A stretch of 64,000 nucleotides of DNA from Aequorivita lipolytica (GCF_007997135.1 NZ_VORU01000005.1:1-64000), one strand, 5' to 3'. Shown: positions 9,301 through 17,820, counted from the stretch's first letter. The notes: generated from the letters alone by a model not told the origin. Program-made: numbers and translations.

Positions 9301-9627
9301 AATTATGCAGGCAGTGAAAGTATTTTGACCAGTCTTTGGGAAATAGACGAAGAATCCAGCGCCAAAATTGTCAAGCTTTTTTACGATAATCTTTCCGAAG
9401 AAATGCCAAAGGACGAAGCCCTGCGAAAAGCAAAACTAAGCTACATAGCCACTGCTGAAGGCCGAACGGCAGCCCCGCAATATTGGGCTGGCCTCGTACT
9501 AATTGGCGATACTGCACCTATAGATTTGGGCAATCGCTTAGCTTGGTGGTGGTATTTATTGGCAGGAATTGTTGCTATTTTACTGGTAATAACTATCCTT
9601 AGAAATAGAAGACAAACAAGCGATTAA
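6376..9627 (+). CDS. Exported TPR-CHAT domain protein
   Basis: The 1083-residue product has a signal peptide (hydrophobic core RKFLFVFQFFFLFAFS), many tetratricopeptide repeats between about residues 60 and 480, a CHAT domain from about 690 to 1040, and a C-terminal membrane helix (WWWYLLAGIVAILLVI) followed by a basic tail. CHAT is a caspase-fold peptidase domain. The expected His and Cys are present as HIGTHAES (His905) and LTACETGK (Cys955), so it is probably active. By topology the enzyme domain would be periplasmic or outer-face and membrane-tethered. ATG 6376 is preferred to a TTG at 6358. It is transcribed opposite to the mevalonate genes on both sides and shares 4 bp with the 3' end of mvaD. 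Substrate is unknown. Confidence 0.85.
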   Translation: MVSINRKFLFVFQFFFLFAFSEGFSQENTATVKEIQNLVEQDSLVKARSEVLKSIAYYKVEKNYDSLYNYIQFEGSFKLNKGDKKLAIKKAESLTEQIIENASPHFVVEAITELGWIYDDAGQHQEAYNLLETAIPFALRNKEPQNTDVAGVEYRRGYYASKMGDFPLANKHYQKALRLLKKSGKEDYVFYNQVFNALGGMMWQEAKLDSAKFYFQEAVKVLEKTDDTDIMNRYYRPSLVKMNLAVLWNALGKNQEAIAISEEALAGFQEYINRSTDEARTFKAKNHQCVVIDNMATFYNTLGEYSRSQELIEYSFEQKKRLFEKNDINLIISNIILAEAKTASRDFEGAAENADQALELLKTSPGADLYWEAAALSTRATIYEFMGDVENAAKFYEKAETVYRKSMGTTYTKDFLDNILEYSLFSAKNQKKEKAIALAKETYDFTHTGDFKNTLQEFYHIINLAQVHYLLKNYKEAEKYSDEALLFNVLKEGEKISATDSILSQYRKPQALLINAASKYYSAENKNPFFLKELLQQVEEGISILDQRKKVVTNHEDVTLLITENEELLTFAGKLRLELFESTKDQMYLDKLIALHESSIYNRIRSRLNLRENVAFQNIPKEVLIREKQLKDKMVSSLNDSESGSITTFFEASENWERFLDSLNLNFPKYYKMRYATLEEPIDDLQEKIPENTTVVRYIFIEDQLYVFVVSNVLKKMIRLNYATVANHISNLKNDEFSVEKARPLLYELYRALWFPLEKYVLTPKVVIVPDRELFNLSFETLTPKPLKNFQEMATNSLLAKYEISYNFSLLLYKDKGNVANYSSDFIAFAPGFNKKMKDDYKLAIKDSVKLDKSYLTLLPQPFSEDLVKQYSKIFNGNYFINENASKELFINQAKEHKIIHIGTHAESNNISPELSRLIFAKKTGAKENYDENSLYSFEIYNIDLSSNLAILTACETGKPTYQAGEGMISLAHAFNYAGSESILTSLWEIDEESSAKIVKLFYDNLSEEMPKDEALRKAKLSYIATAEGRTAAPQYWAGLVLIGDTAPIDLGNRLAWWWYLLAGIVAILLVITILRNRRQTSD

Positions 9628-10718
9628 AGTTGTTTAGCGCCCAAGCCAATCTCATCATCTATAATCTCTCCGTTTTTACAGAATTGTTTAAGTTCGGCTT
9701 TTATAAATTTTAAAATAGTTTCCATTTCAGCCTTTGGGTAAAGTACGTGAACATTGGCGCCCGCATCTAGTGTGAAGCAAATGTCACTGTTGGTTTCCTC
9801 TCTAAATTTCCAGATGCGATTTATAATTTCTAAAGTGTTGGGCTTCATCAATATGAAGTACGGCATCGAGGTCATCATCATTGCATGTAAAGACAACGCT
9901 TCGCTTTCCACAATTTTTATAAATTCGGAAATATCGCCATTTTCAAAAACTGGGATCAATTTTGAAAGATTGTCCTTCGCCTGCCGAAAACGCTCCGCAG
10001 CAAAGGGATGGTCAAACATTAGTTTGTGGCCAAGGGTACTGCTCACTTGTTTTTCGCCTTTATCAACCAAAAGAATGGTGTCTTGATAATTCTGAAAATT
10101 CTCGTGAATTTTGAAAGGATATTTCGTCCCGAAAAGATTGCTGCTACCGTCAATTTCTGGATTTTCGCCCCAAACAATTAGTGGCCCTTCCAAACTTCGG
10201 CAAGCACTACCCGAACCCAAACGTGCAAGAAAAGAAGCTTTTTCATTAAAATATTCTTCCGTAATATTAGGTTGCATTTGCCGTTCCATATCCATCAAAC
10301 AAAGCGCTAGTGCACTCATCCCACTTGCTGAGGAAGCAATGCCGCTACTGTGCGGAAAACTGTTGGAAGTTTCTATTTTAAATTTGAAATCTTTCAGAAA
10401 TGGTAAATACACTTCTATCCTTTCAAAGAATTTTTGGATTTTCGGCTCAAAGGAAATTTCTCTTATTCCGTCGAGGTACACTTCGAAATCAAATCCCTTG
10501 CACTCTGTAGCTTTAGTGAATATCCGCTTTTCAAACGACAGAGAGGTTTTTGTGTTGCAATTTTTCAAAGTAAAACTAATAGAAGCGTTCATCGGCAACT
10601 GCTCTCCATATTTACCCCAATATTTTACCAAAGCGATATTACTGGGTGATTGCCAAGAAACTGTGCCAGAAGATAAGGGGTGGGAATAGTTGGAAATGAT
10701 AAAACGGTGTTCGGCCAT
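9624..10718 (-). CDS. mvaD: Diphosphomevalonate decarboxylase
   Basis: It converts 5-diphosphomevalonate plus ATP to isopentenyl diphosphate, phosphate and CO2, the last step of the mevalonate pathway. Family signatures are SPSNIALVKYWGKYG (around residues 19-33), the GHMP loop PHSSGIASSASGMSALAL (around 124-141), LGSGSACRS (around 167-175) and the catalytic-Asp segment FTLDAGANVHVL near the C terminus. ATG 10718 (MAEHRFIIS) gives 364 residues, typical for the family; in-frame codons further upstream encode no conserved sequence. It converges with the CHAT gene with a 4-bp overlap of stop codons. Confidence 0.93.
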   Translation of the reverse strand: MAEHRFIISNYSHPLSSGTVSWQSPSNIALVKYWGKYGEQLPMNASISFTLKNCNTKTSLSFEKRIFTKATECKGFDFEVYLDGIREISFEPKIQKFFERIEVYLPFLKDFKFKIETSNSFPHSSGIASSASGMSALALCLMDMERQMQPNITEEYFNEKASFLARLGSGSACRSLEGPLIVWGENPEIDGSSNLFGTKYPFKIHENFQNYQDTILLVDKGEKQVSSTLGHKLMFDHPFAAERFRQAKDNLSKLIPVFENGDISEFIKIVESEALSLHAMMMTSMPYFILMKPNTLEIINRIWKFREETNSDICFTLDAGANVHVLYPKAEMETILKFIKAELKQFCKNGEIIDDEIGLGAKQL

Positions 10719-11084
10719 AACGTTGAGGATAGTATTACAAAAGTAAAATTCTTTTCGGTTAAAGTGATGACATAATGGGGTTGTTTCGATATAAATATAG
10801 GCTAAAGAAGGATCAAACACTTTAAGGATTATAAAACAATGATTTTTCGATAGCTTGTGAGGTTGTATAACAACCGGAATGCCCCTGAAATATGGGGCAT
10901 TTTTTTTATCCAACAGTTTTCATCCGTAATCAAGCATCCGTCCTCCAGCATCCGTCTTTGTTCTTTATTCTTTCATCTATTAAGTCTTGGTTCGTGGTTC
11001 CCTTAAGCCGTGTTTCAAAAATAACAGTGATGACATTTCCAAACTTTTTCGATGTATCTTTATAATCCTTAAAACCAAATAATT
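10719..11084. other. Intergenic region with mvaD promoter, orphan terminator and short repeats
   Basis: These 366 bp separate divergent mvaD and the T9SS repeat protein. They contain an inverted repeat (GGTTGT/ACAACC, 10861-10875), a plus-strand terminator (10879-10908) with no recognised gene before it, and a CATCCGT-rich stretch (about 10920-10960) of the degenerate intergenic type seen in Bacteroidetes. I see no protein-coding gene. Confidence 0.5.
10879..10908 (+). terminator. Plus-strand terminator without an obvious upstream gene
   Basis: ATGCCCC and GGGGCAT form a seven-base-pair stem around an eight-base loop, followed by a run of T. The only gene upstream is mvaD, which is on the other strand, so either a small RNA starts between about 10720 and 10870 or the hairpin only shields the next gene. 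Confidence 0.6.
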
Positions 11085-12674
11085 ATGAAAACTTCAATTA
11101 CATTTTTCGCATTATTATTGGGCGTCTTTAGCGCCTTTTCACAAGACCCAGCCATTATTTGGCAAAAAACGATTGGTGGCAACGACACTGATTTTTCTAC
11201 CGCCTTTGAAGCTACTTCTGATGGAGGCTTCATCATCGGTGGCTATTCCACTAGCAACATTTCTGGCGAAAAGACAGAAAACAGCAACGGCGCCATCGAC
11301 ATTTGGATTGTTAAGATTGACGCTTCCGGCAACATTATGTGGCAAAACACCATCGGCGGGAGCGGGAACGATTGGCTAATCTCTATAAAACAAACTTCAG
11401 ATGGTGGTTACATTGTTGGTGCGGGTTCAGACTCAAACATCTCGGGCGATAAGACCGAAAATTCTCGTGGCGGCTTGGACTACTGGATCTTGAAACTGGA
11501 TACCATCGGTAACATTGTATGGCAAAAAACTTATGGCGGCAACCAGCCCGAATTTGACAATAACGTGGTCCAAACTCCAGATGGAGGCTACTTTGTGGGT
11601 GGTTATTCCGACAGTGATGTGAGTGGTGACAAAACCGACCCAACAAACGGTCAGCGCGATCTTTGGGCTCTCAAACTGGATGGCAGCGGTGCCATTGTTT
11701 GGCAAAATAGCATCGGTGGTAGTTTGGTTGACCGTCCGTCAGCGGCATTTCAAACCACTGACGGAGGGTTTATTATGGGAGGGTTTTCAAATTCTCCTGC
11801 CTCGGGCGATAAAAGCGAAAACTCCCGAGGCGGCAACGACAACTGGATCGTAAAACTGGATGCAAGCGGAAACGTACAATGGGACAGAACCTATGGCGGA
11901 AATGACAGCGATGTGCTTCGCGATATGATACAAACAGCAGACGGTGGCTACTTGGTGGGCGGTTATTCAAAATCGAATATTTCTGGAGATAAAACCGAAA
12001 ACTCCCAAGGCGATTACGATCACTGGATATTGAAACTTGACGGCAGTGGAAATATCGTTTGGCAAAACACCATTGGCGGTAGTGGCATCGATTACCCGCG
12101 CGATGTGAAACAACTTTCTGATGGCACGTATATGATCGCCAGTTGGAGCAACAGCAACATTAGTGGCGACAAAACCGAAAACAGCAACGGTGGTTATGAT
12201 TATTGGTTGGTAAAACTGGATACTTCTGGCAATATCGTTTCCCAAAACTCTATAGGGGGTGCCGCGGATGAAAGCGGTCCATACGTTCTGCCAACTTCTG
12301 ATGGTAATTTCGTTATGTTCTGTTCCTCAGATTCAAATATTTCTGGTGATAAAAGCGAAAACAACCGCGGCCTGGACGATTATTGGGTGTTTAAAACAAC
12401 TCCTGCAATTTTAGGAGTTTCAAAAAATACTTTCGGGCCTTCGCTTAGCGCATATCCAAACCCTACAAACGGAAGATTTACGATAAATCTGGGCGAAAGC
12501 TTTTCTGAAACTCACGTTACCATAATCAATATGCTGGGACAAGTTATTTTTACTTCAAAATATAAAAACACCCAAACTCTTGATGTGGAGATAAGCGGCG
12601 CGGCCGGAATCTATCTTGCAACCGTAAAAACACTTGATGGAAAACAAGCAACCCTTAAAATAACCAAACAGTAA
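11085..12674 (+). CDS. T9SS-sorted secreted protein with repeated WQ-TIGG blades
   Basis: The 529-residue protein starts with a signal peptide (MKTSITFFALLLGVFSAFS) and consists of about seven blades of 55-65 residues. Each contains a version of SDGGYIVGGYS, SNISGDKTENS, DYWILKLD, GNIVWQ and NTIGGSG. This resembles a WD/delta-60-type beta-propeller. Residues 450-529 are a type A T9SS sorting domain (YPNPTNGRFTINL, IINMLGQVI, GIYLATVKTLDGKQ). It is therefore exported through Sec and then through the type IX secretion system to the surface or medium. Function beyond that is unknown. It is monocistronic, with a terminator at 12695-12722. Confidence 0.85.
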   Translation: MKTSITFFALLLGVFSAFSQDPAIIWQKTIGGNDTDFSTAFEATSDGGFIIGGYSTSNISGEKTENSNGAIDIWIVKIDASGNIMWQNTIGGSGNDWLISIKQTSDGGYIVGAGSDSNISGDKTENSRGGLDYWILKLDTIGNIVWQKTYGGNQPEFDNNVVQTPDGGYFVGGYSDSDVSGDKTDPTNGQRDLWALKLDGSGAIVWQNSIGGSLVDRPSAAFQTTDGGFIMGGFSNSPASGDKSENSRGGNDNWIVKLDASGNVQWDRTYGGNDSDVLRDMIQTADGGYLVGGYSKSNISGDKTENSQGDYDHWILKLDGSGNIVWQNTIGGSGIDYPRDVKQLSDGTYMIASWSNSNISGDKTENSNGGYDYWLVKLDTSGNIVSQNSIGGAADESGPYVLPTSDGNFVMFCSSDSNISGDKSENNRGLDDYWVFKTTPAILGVSKNTFGPSLSAYPNPTNGRFTINLGESFSETHVTIINMLGQVIFTSKYKNTQTLDVEISGAAGIYLATVKTLDGKQATLKITKQ

Positions 12675-12694
12675 TTTTTCATTTTCAATTAGTT

Positions 12695-12722
12695 GAAGCC
12701 CCTTAAAATAGGGGCTTTTTCC
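12695..12722 (+). terminator. Terminator after the T9SS repeat protein
   Basis: AAGCCCC (12696-12702) pairs with GGGGCTT (12711-12717) around an eight-base loop, followed by a T run. It lies 20 bp after the stop codon of the upstream gene. Confidence 0.8.
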
Positions 12723-12910
12723 ATTTCAAAAGATATGGTTCTTTAATATTGTATTTCCGACTTCCCTTCAGTCAGGTTTCATTCCAATCCCGCGAACCTT
12801 CTGTCTTGTTTCGTGTTTCCCTTTAAGTCGTGCATCAAAAAGCATAAAATTTCCTATCTTTCACAAAAGTTTAAAAACACATTAAAACAATTCTTTAAAA
12901 TAATATATCC

Positions 12911-13303
12911 ATGAAAAATCTAATTATTCTCTTCGCCTTCGTTCTTTTTGCTGCCACCGCACAAAGCCAATCCCTTACCCAAAAAGACATTACCGGCACT
13001 TGGCTTGTTGTGAATGTTGAAAACAGCAGCAGCAACCCACAAATGGCAGCGGCAATGACCAATGCTGTTATTAATTTGTATGCTGAAAATAGTTTTGAAG
13101 TAAAGGAAAAACAGGAAAACGGTTCAGCTTACGTATATAACACCACTACAAATAAAAATGCAACTTGGAGTTTCAATCCAAGCACCCAAACCATCTCTAC
13201 TACCCGCACAAAAATGTCTTTTAAAATTTCCAAAAGCGGCGACAAAGTGTTTTTTACAGAACAAGACAGCGGGTTAAAACTTGAGGTTATAAAGCCTATT
13301 TAA
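12911..13303 (+). CDS. Small exported lipocalin-like protein
   Basis: The 130-residue product has a clear signal peptide (MKNLIILFAFVLFAATAQSQ). The mature part begins with DITGTWLVVNVEN, the GxW-type opening of lipocalin-like domains, and then runs as predicted beta-strands ending in KSGDKVFFTEQDSGLKLEVI. No Cys lipobox is present, so it should be periplasmic or secreted rather than lipidated. TATCTTTC near 12855 is a one-mismatch -7 box. The fold assignment rests on pattern and size only. Confidence 0.6.
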   Translation: MKNLIILFAFVLFAATAQSQSLTQKDITGTWLVVNVENSSSNPQMAAAMTNAVINLYAENSFEVKEKQENGSAYVYNTTTNKNATWSFNPSTQTISTTRTKMSFKISKSGDKVFFTEQDSGLKLEVIKPI

Positions 13304-13334
13304 TAGTGAAAGGAAAAAGATTCACAATGGCTCC

Positions 13335-13820
13335 ATGAATAAAATCCATACAGAAATTTACCGCAATGGTGGTCTAAAGATTTCTGATTTCCAAACCGAG
13401 CCCGAAAGCAAGGAATACAGCGCCTGCCAATTTAAAGTAAACGGACAGATTGTAATATGCCGTACTGCAAAAATAACCCCTAAAAAAGTGGGGCAGTTCG
13501 TTACCTTTTGGAAACGGAGCAAAGTAGGAATCACCCAACCCTATTCTGAAAAAGACAACTTTCACTTTTACGTTATTAATGTAGAGAGGGAAAACCGTAT
13601 GGGCCAATTTGTGTTTGCCAAATCCATTTTAATAGCCAAAGGAATCGTTACTACTGAAAAGAAAGACGGAAAAAGGGGGTTTCGAGTGTACCCCTGTTGG
13701 GATTCACCCACCAGCAAACAAGCTGAAAAAACACAGCGATGGCAGCTCGATTATTTTTATGAAATTGGGGAAATAATCAATTTTGAAAAAGTAAAAAAAT
13801 TATACAACGCCAGCAGCTAA
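13335..13820 (+). CDS. MepB family protein
   Basis: The 161-residue cytoplasmic protein carries the features of the MepB family: CQFKVNGQIVICRTAKITPKK (read as two adjacent strands), GQFVTFWKR, HFYVINVE and the end RVYPCWDSP. The family is named after a Staphylococcus gene in the mepRAB multidrug locus, but its own biochemical role is unknown. No transporter or MepR-like regulator is nearby, so the gene stands alone here. The start at 13335 follows the preceding stop by about 30 bp. Confidence 0.78.
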   Translation: MNKIHTEIYRNGGLKISDFQTEPESKEYSACQFKVNGQIVICRTAKITPKKVGQFVTFWKRSKVGITQPYSEKDNFHFYVINVERENRMGQFVFAKSILIAKGIVTTEKKDGKRGFRVYPCWDSPTSKQAEKTQRWQLDYFYEIGEIINFEKVKKLYNASS

Positions 13821-13937
13821 TGCAAGGATCCAACCTGTGTCAACTATAATAATTCACCAGCTTAAATTATGATAACAAGCATAGCAAAATAGACAGTACT
13901 ACTGTTCGGAGTATTTATAATTTTTGTAGGATTCCTT

Positions 13938-14264
13938 ATGCTCTTTGCCCCTAAAAAAGCAAGAGCAATACTAAGAAAAGCCGGAAGCAACAATTTTATT
14001 AACTACGCTGAAATTACAATCCGACTAATCCCAGCGGCAGCAATGATTTTATACTCAGATTTCTCCAAGCTCCCGATAGCATTTAAAATATTCGGATGGA
14101 TTATGGTTCTAACATCCTTAATACTCTATATGGTTCCAAGAAAAACACACCACAGTTTTTCAATGAAAAGTGCAGACAGGCTTAAGCCAGTTTATTTTCA
14201 ATTGATTTCACCATTTGCAATGCTATTCGGCGCGTTAATACTTTATAATTTGAATTGGGTTTAA
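13938..14264 (+). CDS. Small membrane protein, N terminus interrupted by an in-frame amber codon
   Basis: From ATG 13938 the frame gives 108 residues with two or three hydrophobic segments (IPAAAMILYS, IFGWIMVLTSLILYMV, PFAMLFGALILYNL). The same frame continues upstream without interruption to ATG 13869 except for a TAG codon at 13890-13892. That 23-codon extension encodes a convincing first helix (TVLLFGVFIIFVGFLM) that runs straight into the present start. Either the gene is a recent nonsense pseudogene, it restarts at 13938 without most of its first helix, or UAG is read through. I do not recognise the family; it resembles small DUF-type membrane proteins of Bacteroidetes. Confidence 0.55.
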   Translation: MLFAPKKARAILRKAGSNNFINYAEITIRLIPAAAMILYSDFSKLPIAFKIFGWIMVLTSLILYMVPRKTHHSFSMKSADRLKPVYFQLISPFAMLFGALILYNLNWV

Positions 14265-14322
14265 ATACACTTACGGGCGCGACACCCCAAGCCAATCGTA
14301 ACTCCATCGGCAAAACATAAAA

Positions 14323-14448
14323 ATGAAAATCGCAACACTAAATATTGATTGGGCCAAGAAGTATAAATCGAAAAATTCGAAAAAAGCTAGTCAATTAACC
14401 AACAGAAACATGGCATTGATTTTCAATAATTTAAAAAAAATGTGCTGA
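14323..14448 (+). pseudogene. Probable 5' remnant of an endonuclease/exonuclease/phosphatase-family gene
   Basis: ATG 14323 opens a 41-codon frame beginning MKIATLNIDWAKKYKSK, the pattern of the first beta-strand of Mg-dependent EEP-fold nucleases (K-I-A-T-L-N-I-x-W). After about 25 residues the frame becomes Lys/Asn-rich and stops, and nothing downstream continues the domain before the next gene at 14521. It is most simply the 5' end of a deleted gene. Recognition rests on one motif. Confidence 0.4.
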
Positions 14449-14520
14449 AACAAATGAAATATTTTCAATAACAATTAGATATATTTTAAGATTATTTTAA
14501 GGGTTTACTATATTTGGAAA

Positions 14521-17500
14521 ATGAAAAAGTACATCCTACTGGCATTAGGGCTATTTAGCTTTGCCGCAATTGGTCAAGAAAAACTAGATATTACTGACCT
14601 CGACGAAATTAATAATTCCATTGCATTAAAATCTCAAGAAGAAGACTACGATGGTGTTCTTGAAGTACTAGAAAAGATCAACAAAAATGACACGACTTAC
14701 GCTAGTTCACTGATCAGAAAATCCTACTATTTGATGGCTTTGGAGCGGTATGAAGATGCCAATGCAACCATAGATGAAGGTCTAGCAATGAAAGTTGGTG
14801 ATCTAAAAAGCTCATTTTACCAAAACAAAACGGTCTTGTTTATAAAACAGGAAAAATTTGAGAAAGCCATTACTGCCGCTGATGAAGGATTAGCAGTTTT
14901 CCCTGCAAATCATATATTGCTTTACAACAAGGCTGTTGCTTTACAAGGACGGGGTCTACTTAAGGAGGCGGTTAAAGCCTTAGAACAAGTAATTGCTATG
15001 AGTCCTTTTTATGCCAAAGCATACATACAACTTGGTTCTATTTATTATGCTCAGGAGCGCCCTACGCAAGCATTAATGGCATATAACTTAGCACTTATGG
15101 TAGAGCCAGACGGTGAAAGTTCATTTGAGAGACTTAAGGCGATCAACACAATGTTTAGTTCAGAGAATGAAAACAAGCGAACTCCCGATCTAGTGCTTTC
15201 TGAAGACGATAAGGCTTTTGACGACATTGATCTGATAATAAGCAACCGGATTGCCCTAAACAAAAATTATAAAATAGATAATGATCTGGATTTTGAATTG
15301 ACCAAACAAAATCACGCACTCTTGGTCAAGCTTGAGGATTATAAAGGCAAAGGCGGTTTTTGGAGTGAAAAAGTCGTTCCCTTTTTTCAGTGGATTCAGG
15401 ATTCTAAAAATTTTGATGCTTTTAGCTATACCATTTCCTATTCCATAGAAAATGAAAAGTTTAAAAAGATTGTTGAGAAAAAAACTAAGGAGGTTAAGGA
15501 ATTTATAAGAGTCGCAATTCCGGCTTGGACTACAATTACCAGAACTGATAATAAAGCACTTTCTAGTGACAAAACAGTTCAATACGTATATGACGGGAGT
15601 TCACTTTCCCTAAGCGCTATGGGTACTATGGAAGGTGACGAAAAACAAACTGGAGACTGGTTTTATTTTAATGAACAGGGAAGAATGGTCACCGAAGCAC
15701 ATTATGATGGGAATGGAGAGCGCACAGGTAATTGGAAATGGTACAACGATCACTTAGAACTTAGAGAATCTGCCATTTATAAAGATGGCGAGCTGGAAGG
15801 GAAGAACACTATTTTCTACCCTAACGGGCAGTTGTCTATCAAGGCATTTTACAAAGATGGCGAACTTAATGGCGAATACCTCTATTACAACGAGAAGGGC
15901 GCGCTGAAACAAAAAAAATATTACGAAGCTGGAAAACTGACAGGTACCTTCACCTCTTACTTTAGTGTAGGCGAAGAAATTCCAGAATTTATTATCCCTT
16001 ACAAAGAAGACGAGGTACAAGAGAAAGCCAGCGAGTATTATGCCAACGGAAAACTATATTCTGAAATTCCCTTTCAAGATGGAAATCGACATGGTAAAGA
16101 AAAAACATTCCATTTAAATGGTAATGTATTGAATGAGTTCACTTATGTAGACGGTAAGCTTCAAGGGAGCTATAAATCATATCATAAAAATGGTAAAATT
16201 TCTGAAGTAGGCACGTATGAGGAAGATCTTTTACAAGGATCTTATACCTCCTATTATCCGGATGAAACATTAAAAAGTGAGGCCCGCTATGTAGATAATT
16301 CCCTTGACGGAAGCTTCACGTTTTACGATTATGATGGCAAAAAATATTATAACTATACTTACAAAAGGGGAGATATCATTGATTATAGGTTTTTCAATAA
16401 AAAGGGTGAAGTCTTAAAAGAAGGAAAAAAACGAGGAGGCGAATTCTATTACAACGGTTTTGCCGCTAACGGAAATCTTACTTCTGAAGGGCTCTATGAT
16501 GTTTCAGGTGGACGAAAAGGAGAATGGAAATATTATGGCCAAAATGGTAATTTAATGGCAAAAGGCACTTTTGAGGATGATTTGACAAAAGGAATTTATA
16601 CTTCATACTTTCCTAACGGAACGACAGAATGGATAGGTAATTATAGAAACGACACCCTTACCGGTTACTACGCAAACAACCATAAAAATGGCAATATAGA
16701 GAATCAAGGAGGTTATAAAAATGGGCTGCAGCAAGGAGAATGGCGTTTTTATTATACTGACGGAAGTTTAAAAAGCGTCAATTTTTTTCATAAGGGAGAT
16801 TTTCAGGGAGAGCAAGAATATTATGGTATTGACGGAAAACTAACAAACACTGCTTTATACGATCATGACAATCTTATATCTGAAACTTTTTATGACCGTG
16901 ACGGAAAACAATTTCAGATAATAAACTATAAACCTTCAAAAGAAGATACGCTGCTCATATTCAAACATTACAATGGAAAAACACTTACAGAGACTTCTTT
17001 CATCCATGGAATAAAACATGGAGCATATAACTCGTATTTCTTTGACGGAAAAATAGAAAACGAAGGGAAATACCTCAACGGCTCTCAAAACGGGGCTTGG
17101 ACTTGGTACTTTGAAAACGGAAAACCTAAAATAGTAGCCAACTATGTTTTGGGCAGTCGGGACGGCGAGTTTGTTCGGTATTATGAGAATGGGCAAATTG
17201 AAGATTCAAATTTTTTCGAATTAGGTGATCCTGTGGGAACTTGGAAATCCTATTACGAAGACGGTACCCTTTACACAAAAACCACTTATCTTAACGGAGA
17301 AGAACACGGTCGTAAGGAGTTTTACAGTCCAACCGGAAAGCTGCAATTGATTCGCTTTTACGACTACGGCACCCTAATTGGATATAGTTATAGCGATAAG
17401 GATGGTAAAGAGTTGGCAATGATTCCTATCGCTAATGAAACGGTCAAGATCACTGCATACTACGATAACGGGAAAGTTTCCCGGGAATTGGAATTTAAAA

Positions 17501-17820
17501 ACGGGCAATACGCAGGCGCTTATAAAACCTACTTTTATAATGGCCAACTCAAAGAAGAGTTTGAACACGAAAACGGTGAGTATCAAGGCCCAACAATTTC
17601 GTATTATGCAAACGGAAATATTAAGGAACGACAGGATTACATAATCGGGGAACTTCACGGAAAAGAAACTAAATATTATGAAGATGGCACGCTTAAGGAA
17701 GAAGCCTTTTACAAAAATGGCATCCAAACAGGAAATGCGACCAGTTATGATAAAACAGGAAAAAAGACCAAATCTGAAGATTATTTTAATGGAAAAATAT
17801 ATGCACAGCAGACTTTTTAG
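14521..17820 (+). CDS. Exported TPR plus MORN-repeat (YwqK-type) protein
   Basis: This 1099-residue protein has a signal peptide (MKKYILLALGLFSFAAIG), several tetratricopeptide repeats between about residues 40 and 200, a linker, and then more than twenty MORN-variant repeats from about 370 to 1090. Typical units read YYENGQIEDSNFFELGDPVG or FYPNGQLSIKAFYKDGELNG. The MORN variants are those of YwqK-like proteins, which some databases call antitoxins; nothing here supports a toxin partner. TATATTTG at 14509-14516 is a perfect -7 box but ends 4 bp before the ATG. The gene runs directly into the next one (overlap), and the three genes to 21709 probably form one exported system. Function is unknown. 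Confidence 0.8.
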   Translation: MKKYILLALGLFSFAAIGQEKLDITDLDEINNSIALKSQEEDYDGVLEVLEKINKNDTTYASSLIRKSYYLMALERYEDANATIDEGLAMKVGDLKSSFYQNKTVLFIKQEKFEKAITAADEGLAVFPANHILLYNKAVALQGRGLLKEAVKALEQVIAMSPFYAKAYIQLGSIYYAQERPTQALMAYNLALMVEPDGESSFERLKAINTMFSSENENKRTPDLVLSEDDKAFDDIDLIISNRIALNKNYKIDNDLDFELTKQNHALLVKLEDYKGKGGFWSEKVVPFFQWIQDSKNFDAFSYTISYSIENEKFKKIVEKKTKEVKEFIRVAIPAWTTITRTDNKALSSDKTVQYVYDGSSLSLSAMGTMEGDEKQTGDWFYFNEQGRMVTEAHYDGNGERTGNWKWYNDHLELRESAIYKDGELEGKNTIFYPNGQLSIKAFYKDGELNGEYLYYNEKGALKQKKYYEAGKLTGTFTSYFSVGEEIPEFIIPYKEDEVQEKASEYYANGKLYSEIPFQDGNRHGKEKTFHLNGNVLNEFTYVDGKLQGSYKSYHKNGKISEVGTYEEDLLQGSYTSYYPDETLKSEARYVDNSLDGSFTFYDYDGKKYYNYTYKRGDIIDYRFFNKKGEVLKEGKKRGGEFYYNGFAANGNLTSEGLYDVSGGRKGEWKYYGQNGNLMAKGTFEDDLTKGIYTSYFPNGTTEWIGNYRNDTLTGYYANNHKNGNIENQGGYKNGLQQGEWRFYYTDGSLKSVNFFHKGDFQGEQEYYGIDGKLTNTALYDHDNLISETFYDRDGKQFQIINYKPSKEDTLLIFKHYNGKTLTETSFIHGIKHGAYNSYFFDGKIENEGKYLNGSQNGAWTWYFENGKPKIVANYVLGSRDGEFVRYYENGQIEDSNFFELGDPVGTWKSYYEDGTLYTKTTYLNGEEHGRKEFYSPTGKLQLIRFYDYGTLIGYSYSDKDGKELAMIPIANETVKITAYYDNGKVSRELEFKNGQYAGAYKTYFYNGQLKEEFEHENGEYQGPTISYYANGNIKERQDYIIGELHGKETKYYEDGTLKEEAFYKNGIQTGNATSYDKTGKKTKSEDYFNGKIYAQQTF

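Noticed and set aside
10111-10689. 192-residue plus-strand open frame
   Set aside because: It is antisense to mvaD and has no recognisable domain.
13335-13820. Drug-efflux locus around MepB
   Set aside because: No MepA transporter or MepR regulator is adjacent; only the MepB domain is present.
14521-17820. Toxin-antitoxin system based on the YwqK name
   Set aside because: The YwqK antitoxin label comes from Bacillus neighbours. Here the protein is exported and no toxin-like gene is nearby.
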